A stretch of DNA of 64,000 bases from Seohaeicola saemankumensis (GTDB lineage: Bacteria; Pseudomonadota; Alphaproteobacteria; Rhodobacterales; Rhodobacteraceae). Below, one piece after another: positions 33,890 through 41,689 of this stretch; the stretch's first letter is position 1, and every line of letters begins with the position of its first letter. The stretch lies in assembly GCF_042678485.1 (NCBI RefSeq), contig NZ_JBHTKR010000004.1, positions 372,001 through 436,000 on the forward strand. The letters are read 5' to 3'. The notes under the pieces are model-generated. The model searched no databases and was not told the DNA's origin. It saw only the letters and a program-made list of their open reading frames with translations. The translations under genes and the position numbers were made by a program.

Positions 33890-35340
33890 GCGGCGTCTCC
33901 AGCCTTTGATGCCGCTTGGGCCGCGTTCTTCCGTCTTGCGTCCTCAAGCGTGCCAACCATGTAGAGCGCGCTTTCCGACCAGCTGTCTGTCACCCCGTCC
34001 AGGATCGCCTGGCAGCCAGCCAGCGTATCAGCCAGCGGAACACTGGCCCCCCTTGTGCCAGTGAAGGCTTCGGTCACCATGAAGGGCTGGGTCAGAAAGC
34101 GTTTCAATCGCCGTGCGCGTTTGACCAGCAGCCGGTCCGCCGTGCTCAACTCCTCGACCCCGAGAAGCGAGATGATATCCGTCAATTCACGGAATCGGGC
34201 CAGGGCCTGACGCACCGCCTCGGCGATCTCGTAATGCGTCTTGCCCACGACCAGCGGGTCCAGCAGGATCGAGGATGAGGCCAGCGGGTCAATGGCCGGA
34301 TAGAACCCTTCGGCCGCCTGCGCGCGGCTGAGGACGATCACGCAATCCATATGGCTTGAAATCGTCGTGACGGCCGGATCAGTGAAATCGTCCGCAGGCA
34401 CATAGACCGCCTGAATTGCCGTGACCGCGGACCCCGCGACCGATGCGATGCGTTCCTGCAGGCGGGCAACTTCGGTTGCGAGTGTCGGCTGATAGCCCAC
34501 GCGCGACGGCAGGCGCCCCAGCAGGCTTGAAACCTCGGCGCCGGCCTGAACGAAGCGAAAGACGTTGTCCATCAGCAACAAGACATTTCGATGCTGATGG
34601 TCGCGGAAGTATTCCGAGACAGTCAGCGCAGTCAGCGCCGCGCGCCAGCGTGCGCCCGGCGGTTCGTTCATCTGGCCATAGACCAGAACGGTACGCTCCA
34701 GCACGCCAGAGCCGCGCATCTCCGTCAAAAGTTCGTGGCCCTCGCGCGATCTTTCCCCGATCCCCGCAAAGACCGAGATGCCCTGGTATTTTTCGACCAT
34801 GGCGCGGATGAGTTCCATCACCAGAACGGTCTTGCCCACACCGGCGCCACCGAACATCGCGGCCTTGCCACCCTGCGCCATGGGTGTCAGCAGGTCGATC
34901 ACCTTGATCCCGGTTTCAAAGACATCCGTAGTGCGGGTCTGGGCATGCAGGGCTGGCGGCGGCGCATGGATGGAACGGCGTGGCGTGTCATCGGGCAGCG
35001 CCTCTCCGTTGTCCTGAGGCTCGCCCACAACATCCAGAAGCCGGCCAAGAACAGCCTTGCCGACCGGCACCGTAACAGGGGCGCCGGTGGCATAAACCGA
35101 AACTCCACGCGCAAGCCCGGCCGTGGATTGAAACGCGACCGCGCGCAGCGTGGTCTGATCAAGATGGCTGTGGACCTCCAGAACAAGCGGCGCAGGCCGG
35201 TCCCATTCGACCACAAGCGCCGAATTGATCGGCGGCAGGTCGGTCCCTTCAAAGACCACATCGACAACCGCGCCACGCACTGCATGAACGACACCATAGG
35301 GCGAAGCCGGTATACTTGACGGATCTGGTTGGTGTTGCAT
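33886..35340 (-). CDS. atpD: N-type ATPase beta subunit
   Basis: Catalytic subunit; 484 residues. Walker A GGAGVGKTVLVMELI, catalytic region FAGIGERSREGHELLTEM, LLLMDNVFRFVQAGAEVSSL and GRLPSRVGYQPTLATEV are intact, so it should hydrolyse or make ATP. The ATG at 35340 follows GAAGGTCCGAAAC. First gene of a nine-gene operon in the order atpDCQRBEFAG. Confidence 0.94.
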   Translation of the reverse strand: MQHQPDPSSIPASPYGVVHAVRGAVVDVVFEGTDLPPINSALVVEWDRPAPLVLEVHSHLDQTTLRAVAFQSTAGLARGVSVYATGAPVTVPVGKAVLGRLLDVVGEPQDNGEALPDDTPRRSIHAPPPALHAQTRTTDVFETGIKVIDLLTPMAQGGKAAMFGGAGVGKTVLVMELIRAMVEKYQGISVFAGIGERSREGHELLTEMRGSGVLERTVLVYGQMNEPPGARWRAALTALTVSEYFRDHQHRNVLLLMDNVFRFVQAGAEVSSLLGRLPSRVGYQPTLATEVARLQERIASVAGSAVTAIQAVYVPADDFTDPAVTTISSHMDCVIVLSRAQAAEGFYPAIDPLASSSILLDPLVVGKTHYEIAEAVRQALARFRELTDIISLLGVEELSTADRLLVKRARRLKRFLTQPFMVTEAFTGTRGASVPLADTLAGCQAILDGVTDSWSESALYMVGTLEDARRKNAAQAASKAGDAA

Positions 35341-35571
35341 GTTTCGGACCTTCAAGCAGGGAACACGTGCGTGCCTGACAAAAAGACCCTAGGTGATGAA
35401 GGGAAAGGATGCCTTGATCTGTGTCAGCCAGCGGCGCAGCGGCGCGATGCGCGCCCCCGCGCAACGGGTATCCTCTGTCCGAAAGGGCTGACTGCCTTGC
35501 ACATGCGGACCCTGCACAGCTTGCCAGGCATGCCATTTGGTCAACGCATCGCGCTGGCCACGCGCCAGGGA
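35341..35571. other. Gene-free stretch upstream of the N-ATPase operon
   Basis: No convincing gene or promoter. A minus-strand frame continuing after the DadA stop runs to about 35392, but codon use is mixed and it has no start codon of its own, so I leave it uncalled. Confidence 0.4.
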
Positions 35572-36813
35572 TCAGACGAAGCGCCGGTTCGAAGCAAAGG
35601 CCGCGATCGACATGTTGGGCAGTCGTCCTTCGGCCAGATCCGCCACGATCCGTCCGGTGATCCCGCCAAGTGTCAGGCCGACGTGCTGATGCCCGAAGGC
35701 ATGAATAATCCGGTCGGAATGCGGGGCATATCCGATGACGGGCATGCTGTCGGGCAGGGTCGGCCGAAAGCCAAGCCAGTGGCTGTCCGGGGCCGGCAGC
35801 GCACCCAGCATCGCGGCACCTTTCCGGGCGATATAGTCCAGCCGGCCCTGGTTTTCCGGCGCGCTCAGCCGCGCGATTTCCACCGTGCCCGCCAGCCGCA
35901 GCCCCTGTGCCATCGGTACGGCATAAAAACCGCCCTCGGCCCATCCCACAGGGCGTGTGATCCGATGCCCGTCCTGCGAAAAGATCAGATGATAGCCCCT
36001 TTCGGTGCCCAGCGGCAGGTTCTCGGCGCCGGATCCCTTGATGGATCCTGCATGGGCGCCCGCTGCGATGACCGCCCGCCCGGCATCCATGCGGGTGTCG
36101 CCGACGGCGACCTCGACCCCTGTGGCATGGGCGCGGATTTCGCTGACGCGCGCTTGCCGCCACTGGCCGCCCAGCGCAAGAAAGCGGCGGTGCATCCGGT
36201 TGATCAGCTCTTGCGGGTCACGCACGGATCGCGCCGCGTGATAGTGGACCGCCGCGTGGATCGGCAGGTTCAGACCCGGCTCCAGGGCACGGGTTTCTTG
36301 CGGCCCCAGAACGTCGAAGGGGATGCCAAGGGCCTTGCGGAAAGACAGGCCCTGCTTGTCACCCTCTGCCCCGGCCTTTGTGGACCAGACGGTCAACTGA
36401 CCCCGATTGACGATCAGATCCTCGGCCCCGGCCTCGGCGATCAGCGGGTTCAGGCCCGCATCCGCATGGCCCATGAGATCGGCCAGTTGCCGCGCGATGT
36501 ATTCTGACCTTGCCGGGCGGCAGTTGGCCAGGAAAGACAGCATCCATCGCGGATGACGTAGCGCATGCATCAGGTCGACCGACAGCGGGCTGTCACCGCG
36601 CAACAGCAGTCTTGGCAGCGCGCGCAGCACGGCGGGGCTGTTCACGGGCATCACCGCATAGGTAGCCAGCGTGCAGGCATTGCCGAAACTGGTCCCTGAT
36701 CCCGGTGGATTCGGATCGCAAAGCAGAACCTTCAAGCCGCGCTTTTGCGCCCATAGCGCTGACGCGGTCCCCACGATCCCCGCGCCGATAACGACAAGGT
36801 CGAAATCCTGCAT
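35572..36813 (-). CDS. FAD-dependent amino acid oxidase/dehydrogenase (DadA-like)
   Basis: 413 residues. N-terminal FAD motif VVIGAGIVGTASALWAQKRG then the acidic LLCDPNPPGSGTSFGNAC, and a C-terminal IYHAFGHQHVGLTLGGITG-like segment (IIHAFGHQHVGLTLGGITGR). This order is that of D-amino acid dehydrogenase and related glycine oxidases; the substrate is not known. The ATG at 36813 follows GGGAGGACAGC. It runs opposite to cbpA. Confidence 0.87.
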   Translation of the reverse strand: MQDFDLVVIGAGIVGTASALWAQKRGLKVLLCDPNPPGSGTSFGNACTLATYAVMPVNSPAVLRALPRLLLRGDSPLSVDLMHALRHPRWMLSFLANCRPARSEYIARQLADLMGHADAGLNPLIAEAGAEDLIVNRGQLTVWSTKAGAEGDKQGLSFRKALGIPFDVLGPQETRALEPGLNLPIHAAVHYHAARSVRDPQELINRMHRRFLALGGQWRQARVSEIRAHATGVEVAVGDTRMDAGRAVIAAGAHAGSIKGSGAENLPLGTERGYHLIFSQDGHRITRPVGWAEGGFYAVPMAQGLRLAGTVEIARLSAPENQGRLDYIARKGAAMLGALPAPDSHWLGFRPTLPDSMPVIGYAPHSDRIIHAFGHQHVGLTLGGITGRIVADLAEGRLPNMSIAAFASNRRFV

Positions 36814-37026
36814 GCTGTCCTCCCTAGGTGCGCGCTGAGGTGGGCATGTGGCGCCTGCCTTGTCAATCGAACCTGCGGTTCGCACATGATGCAGCCCGTC
36901 GAAAAGACGCTGCTTTGACCTGGATCAGCGACGCGACCGCGCCTTCCATGACATCCAAACAGTGATGGCCTGGTTGCCCGGTCTCACCGCGCACCAAGAG
37001 CTGACGACGGACAAGAAGGGGCACCG

Positions 37027-37974
37027 ATGCTCGACGATCCATACGAAGTCCTGGGCCTGACCAAGGCAGCAACGGCAGATGACATAAAGAAAGCCTATCG
37101 CAGGCTGGTCCGCGCCAGTCATCCCGATCTGCATCCTGACGATGCGGGGGCAGAGGCGCGTTTCAAGGCGATCTCGGCGGCCTATGACCTGCTGAAGGAT
37201 CCCGAAACCCGGGCGCGTTATGATGCGGGCGAAATTGACGGGCTGGGGGCAGAGCGCCCGCAGCGCCAGTATTACCGGGATTTCACGGAATCGCCTGAAA
37301 ACACCTATTATCAGGGGCGCGGATTCGGACCGGATGTCGATCCTGCGGATATTTTCGCCGAGATCCTGCGCAACCGCAGGCGCGCGCCGGGTGCGGATGA
37401 TGTCGCGGGGCGAGGGTTCTCTGCGCCGGGTCCGGACATGCGCTATACGCTGGATCTTCCGTTTCTGGATGCGGTCCGGGGCACCGAGACCCGCATCACC
37501 CTGCCCGACGGTCAAAGCCTTGCCGTCAGAATCCCGCAAGGTACCGAGGATGGCCAGACCTTGCGCCTGCGCGGCAAAGGCGCGCCGGGCTATGGCGGTG
37601 GGCCGGCGGGTGATGCCCTGATCACCGTTCTGGTCAGGCCGCATCCGGTTTTCCGGCGGGAAGGCGACGACATCGTCGTGACCCTGCCGATCACCATCGA
37701 CGAGGCGGTTCTGGGGGGCAAGGTCGAGGCCCCGACCATTGATGGCCCTGTCGGGCTGACCATTCCGAAAGGGGCAAGTTCGGGTCAGGTTCTGCGGTTG
37801 CGCGGGCGCGGGGTCGCGCGCGCGGGCCAGAAGTCAAAGGGCGATCAGCGCGTTGAATTGAAGATCGTCGTTCCGGCGGACCCGGATCGGAAACTACGGG
37901 ATTTCCTTGCGGAATGGGGCAAGACACAGACCTTTGATCCCCGGATCGACCTGATGAAAAGGGCTGCACGATGA
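37027..37974 (+). CDS. cbpA: DnaJ-class co-chaperone, CbpA-like
   Basis: 315 residues. J domain (about 1-67) with DDPYEVLGLTKAATADDIKK and the essential HPD in ASHPDLHPDD. No zinc-finger. The Gly/Phe stretch is short; the C-terminal DnaJ_C domains include YTLDLPFLDAVRGTETRITL and LPITIDEAVLGGKVEAPTID. CbpA-type proteins stimulate DnaK and bind curved DNA. It overlaps cbpM by 4, which supports the name. Confidence 0.92.
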   Translation: MLDDPYEVLGLTKAATADDIKKAYRRLVRASHPDLHPDDAGAEARFKAISAAYDLLKDPETRARYDAGEIDGLGAERPQRQYYRDFTESPENTYYQGRGFGPDVDPADIFAEILRNRRRAPGADDVAGRGFSAPGPDMRYTLDLPFLDAVRGTETRITLPDGQSLAVRIPQGTEDGQTLRLRGKGAPGYGGGPAGDALITVLVRPHPVFRREGDDIVVTLPITIDEAVLGGKVEAPTIDGPVGLTIPKGASSGQVLRLRGRGVARAGQKSKGDQRVELKIVVPADPDRKLRDFLAEWGKTQTFDPRIDLMKRAAR

Positions 37975-38300
37975 CAGACCGGTTTTCCGAAGACGAGGTG
38001 GTCGCAAAAGTCACACGACTGACCCGCAGCCAGCTTGAACGCTTTGTCGCGGCTGATTTCGTCAAGCCGCAACCCGGTGCCGGTGGCCATGTCTTCCGGC
38101 AGGTCGATATCGCGCGGCTGGAGCTTCTTTGCGATTTGTCCGTCGATCTTGATCTGGACGAGATGGCATTGGGCATCGTGATCTTGCTTCTCGATCAGCT
38201 GCATGCCGCGCGTCAGGATCTGGCGACCATGGCGCTTGCGATTGACACGCTGCCGGACGACATGCAAGCCCGCGTGGCCGCTGCGCTGAAGCGACCCTGA
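37971..38300 (+). CDS. cbpM: CbpM-like modulator of CbpA
   Basis: 109 residues with a MerR-like N-terminal helical region (VVAKVTRLTRSQLERFVAAD, HVFRQVDIARLELLCDLSVD) and no long C-terminal effector domain. CbpM binds the J domain of CbpA and inhibits it. The coupling (ATGA) and small size are as in E. coli. Confidence 0.85.
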   Translation: MTDRFSEDEVVAKVTRLTRSQLERFVAADFVKPQPGAGGHVFRQVDIARLELLCDLSVDLDLDEMALGIVILLLDQLHAARQDLATMALAIDTLPDDMQARVAAALKRP

Positions 38301-38426
38301 TCGCGGCTGCCGGGGCACGCTGCATTCCCCCCGCGCGCGCCGGTTTTTCAGGCGATGGCGGATGACATCATGTTTTCTGGTCGCGGCTGAATTGCGATAC
38401 CCGGTCACAGGGCCTAGGGTGCGGGC

Positions 38427-39020
38427 ATGTTCGCATTTGTCGCCGCAGTCTTCTTTCTGATCATCACGCCCGGTCCCGGTGTCCTGTCCACGGCCGGGGT
38501 CGGCTCGGGCTTTGGCTTCAAGGCGGGGTCGCGTTATGTCCTGGGGTTGTTTCTGGGCACGAACCTCGTGGCGATCGCCGTCGTAAGCGGCCTTGCCGCC
38601 CTGGTTCTTGCGGATCCGCGCATCCGCACGATTCTGTTCGCGCTGTCCTTTTCCTACCTGGCCTATCTTGCGTTCCGCATCGCCTTTGCGGGCAACCGCG
38701 TGGCCTTCATCGAACGCGCCCGCCCGCCGGGTGTCGGGGGCGGGCTTCTGCTTCAGATCGTCAATCCCAAGGCCTATGCGGTGAACACAGCCCTGTTCAC
38801 CGGGTTCGCCTTTCTGCCGGACAGCTATGCCGTGGAGGTGGCGATCAAGTTCCTGATCATGAACGCGATCTGGATTCCCATCCATTTCCTGTGGCTTATG
38901 GCGGGGGTCACGCTGCACCGGCTTGATCTGTCCGAGCGCAGTCATTCCCTGATCAATATCGGCATGGCGCTGTCCATGCTTGCGGTGGTCGCCATCGCGG
39001 TCATCGCCCAATTGCGATAG
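38427..39020 (+). CDS. LysE-family translocator
   Basis: 197 residues, about six membrane helices. ITPGPGVLSTAGVGSGFGFK is the LysE/RhtB hallmark, and LLLQIVNPKAYAVNTALFTG is the second conserved block. Exports amino acids or derivatives such as lysine, homoserine or threonine; the substrate is not known. Convergent with the LysR gene, 40 bases apart. Confidence 0.87.
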   Translation: MFAFVAAVFFLIITPGPGVLSTAGVGSGFGFKAGSRYVLGLFLGTNLVAIAVVSGLAALVLADPRIRTILFALSFSYLAYLAFRIAFAGNRVAFIERARPPGVGGGLLLQIVNPKAYAVNTALFTGFAFLPDSYAVEVAIKFLIMNAIWIPIHFLWLMAGVTLHRLDLSERSHSLINIGMALSMLAVVAIAVIAQLR

Positions 39021-39060
39021 CAGCGGGTACCGCTGATCCAAGGATCTCCGCCTTGCGCGC

Positions 39061-39957
39061 CTAGGGGACGTTGGCGGCACCGCATTCCAGAAGATGCGCC
39101 ATCATGCGGCTGACAGCACCTGTGCGCCGCGTGCTGCCCGGTGCGACATGGTAAGCCCATGGGCTTTCGGGGCGCAGGGCAAAAGGTTCGACCAGAAGGC
39201 CCCGATCCAGGTAGAGCCGGGCAAGCGATGTCACGGCGATGGTGACGCCCAGACCCTGAACCGCAAGTTCAAGTGCGACGTTGGAACTGTTGGACCGGAA
39301 CTGCGCGCCCGTTGCCAGATCGGTCTGCCCCAAGGCCGGATCGTTGCCCGCCTGGGCCATGAGGGACCAGTATTCCTGACGTCCTGACACCAGAATGCGC
39401 GGAAGCGCCGCAAGATCGGACAGATGCGCGCAACCATCGGCCAGCGCAGGCGCGCAGACCAGGGACAGGGTTTCGGGCCATAGCCGCCGTGCCCCGGGCG
39501 GCACCTCGTCATGGCGACAGACCGAGATGGTCAGATCGGCAATCGGATCTTCGCCGGTTTCCCAGACCGTGCCGTGGATCGTCACTTCGATATCGGGATG
39601 CGCGGCATGGAAGCTGGCGACGGCCTGCGGCAACCAGTTTTCAGCCAGGCTGACGGGGCAGGCCACCATGACGGTCCGGTCCCGTCCGCCAGACGCGATG
39701 GCATCGGTTGCCGCGTCGATCTGGGCCAGCGATTGCCGCAGCGTCGGCAGAAAGGCCGAACCCACCTCGGTCAGTTGCAGGCTGCGCGCATGGCGCAGGA
39801 ACAGATCACGCCCGATATATTGCTCCAGCGCCCGGACCTGACCGCTGATGGCCGCCTGGGTATAGCCCAGCTCGCCCGCGGCTTTCGTGAAGCTGAGGTG
39901 CCGGGCCGAGGCTTCGAAGGCGCGGATCAGGTTCAGGGGCGGTGGCGGTCTGGTCAT
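39061..39957 (-). CDS. LysR-type regulator (GcvA-like)
   Basis: 298 residues. Helix-turn-helix near 5-65 (LIRAFEASARHLSFTKAAGE, LGYTQAAISGQVRALEQYIG). The effector-binding domain covers the remainder, including GLGVTIAVTSLARLYLDRGL. It is divergent from the mttB-like gene by about 190 bases, and LysR regulators usually control the divergent neighbour, so it is a good candidate to control the MttB/GcvT pair. Confidence 0.88.
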   Translation of the reverse strand: MTRPPPPLNLIRAFEASARHLSFTKAAGELGYTQAAISGQVRALEQYIGRDLFLRHARSLQLTEVGSAFLPTLRQSLAQIDAATDAIASGGRDRTVMVACPVSLAENWLPQAVASFHAAHPDIEVTIHGTVWETGEDPIADLTISVCRHDEVPPGARRLWPETLSLVCAPALADGCAHLSDLAALPRILVSGRQEYWSLMAQAGNDPALGQTDLATGAQFRSNSSNVALELAVQGLGVTIAVTSLARLYLDRGLLVEPFALRPESPWAYHVAPGSTRRTGAVSRMMAHLLECGAANVP

Positions 39958-40150
39958 GAAACCCTCGTCGCGTGCTCTGCAGGCCGTTCACGCATCTTTC
40001 GCGCGCGATATCCCCCATGACAACGTTTTATTTATGGCATGACCCCGAAACATCCATGTGCGCCCCCTTCTGCCCCCGTCTATCTTGGGTCTTGCCTGTT
40101 GGGTGCATGAGCGCGTTCAAGGGCATGGCAGGTCAACGAAAGGACCCCCG

Positions 40151-41689
40151 ATGACCGATGACCGGCGCAGCGGAGGGCGGCGTGGAAAAGCGGCCCGTAC
40201 GGGCACCGGCCTGTCCCAATTGCCATGGCGCAATGTTGAAAATCCGAATGCCCCGCTCGCGATGGCCGACCCCGAGGCGATGGACAGGCTGCATGAAACC
40301 TCGATCCGTATCCTGTCCGAGCTTGGCATTCGCGTTGTCGGCGACAAGGTCATCGCATTGTTCGAACAAGCGGGTGCGCTGGTCGATCGTGACACCGGGA
40401 TGGTGCGGATCGACGAAAGCATCGTGGCGGCGGCCCTGGCCACGGTGCCGCGCGCCTTTACGCTGACCCCGCGCAATCCCGCCCGGCGGCTGACATTCGG
40501 GGGGCGCGCGCTGAACTTCGGTCTGGTGGCGGGGCCGCCCAATGTGCATGACGCCTTGCGGGGGCGGCGGCCGGGCAACATGGCCGATTACAAGGATTTC
40601 ATCCGCCTCGCGCAGCATTTCAACGCCATCCACATGATCGGCAACCAGGTGGCCGCGCCGCAGGAGTTGCCGGCGAACACCCGCCATCTTGATTGCTACA
40701 TGGCCAACCTGATGTTGTCCGATCTGGCCTATCACTGCACGGCGATCGGGCGAGGCCGCGCGATGGACGGCATTCGGATGATGGCGATATCGCGGGGGAT
40801 CACGCTGGACCAGATCGCCAGCGATCCCGGCGTCATCACGATCATCAGCGTGAACTCGCCCCGTCTGTTCGATCAGGAGATGGGCGAGGGGCTGATCGCC
40901 ATGGCCGCACACGGCCAGCCGGTCACGATCACCCCTTTCACGCTGATGGGGGCGATGACACCTGTCACCCTGGCCGCGGCACTGGCCCAGCAGAACGCCG
41001 AGGCGCTGTTCGGCATCACGCTCACGCAGCTGGTGCGCCCCGGTGCGCCGGTGATGTACGGGGCTTTCACCTCGAACGTGGACATGCGGTCTGGCGCGCC
41101 TGCCTTTGGGACGCCGGAAAACACGCGGGCCAACATCATCGCGGGGCAATTGGCCCGGCGCTACGGGTTGCCGTATCGCAGTTCGAATTCCAACGCCTCG
41201 AACGCCTGCGACCTGCAGGCCGCCTATGAAACCTCGATGGCGACATGGGGCGCGGTGATGGGGGGCGCAAACCTGATCTATCACGCGGCCGGCTGGCTGG
41301 AGGGCGGTCTGACGGCCAGTTTCGAAAAGCTGGTTCTGGATGTCGAGATCTTGCAGAACATGATGGAAATCCTGCGGCCTTTCGATGCGTCGGACGCCGA
41401 GCTTGGCTTTGATGCCATCGCGGAGGTTCCCACGGGCGGGCATTTCTTTGGCAGCCCCCACACGATGGAACGCTATGAGACGGCATTCTACCGTCCGCTT
41501 CTGTCGGACTGGACAAACCACGGCGCCTGGGAAGCGGCCGGATCGCATGACGCGCTTTATCGGGCGACGGGCATCTGGCAGCAGGCGCTGAAGGACTACG
41601 AAGAACCCGCCATCGACCCGGCCATCCGCGAAGAGCTGGAGGCCTATGTCGCCAACCGCAAGCAGGACATCGGACAGGACGAACCATGA
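40151..41689 (+). CDS. MttB-superfamily methyltransferase (no pyrrolysine codon)
   Basis: 512 residues of the trimethylamine methyltransferase superfamily. LNFGLVAGPPNVHDALRGRR, MIGNQVAAPQELPANTRHL and RYGLPYRSSNSNASNACDLQ are seen. There is no in-frame TAG, so it is the non-pyrrolysine type, like glycine-betaine methyltransferases; the substrate is unknown. The next gene, a GcvT-like flavoprotein, overlaps by 4 bases, suggesting that methyl groups go to tetrahydrofolate. The ATG at 40151 follows a modest AAAGGAC-type site. Confidence 0.88.
   Translation: MTDDRRSGGRRGKAARTGTGLSQLPWRNVENPNAPLAMADPEAMDRLHETSIRILSELGIRVVGDKVIALFEQAGALVDRDTGMVRIDESIVAAALATVPRAFTLTPRNPARRLTFGGRALNFGLVAGPPNVHDALRGRRPGNMADYKDFIRLAQHFNAIHMIGNQVAAPQELPANTRHLDCYMANLMLSDLAYHCTAIGRGRAMDGIRMMAISRGITLDQIASDPGVITIISVNSPRLFDQEMGEGLIAMAAHGQPVTITPFTLMGAMTPVTLAAALAQQNAEALFGITLTQLVRPGAPVMYGAFTSNVDMRSGAPAFGTPENTRANIIAGQLARRYGLPYRSSNSNASNACDLQAAYETSMATWGAVMGGANLIYHAAGWLEGGLTASFEKLVLDVEILQNMMEILRPFDASDAELGFDAIAEVPTGGHFFGSPHTMERYETAFYRPLLSDWTNHGAWEAAGSHDALYRATGIWQQALKDYEEPAIDPAIREELEAYVANRKQDIGQDEP

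Noticed and set aside
35392..35571. Minus-strand open frame after the DadA stop, ending IKASFPFIT
   Set aside because: No start codon or family match. The DadA protein already has a normal C-terminus (NRRF), so neither readthrough nor a broken gene is supported.
28445..35571. Genomic island integrated at tRNA-Lys carrying the ATPase
   Set aside because: No integrase and no repeat of the tRNA 3' end on the far side were found, so an attachment site is not called.
40151..41689. Pyrrolysine-containing trimethylamine methyltransferase
   Set aside because: There is no in-frame TAG codon, so the canonical Pyl-type MttB assignment does not hold.
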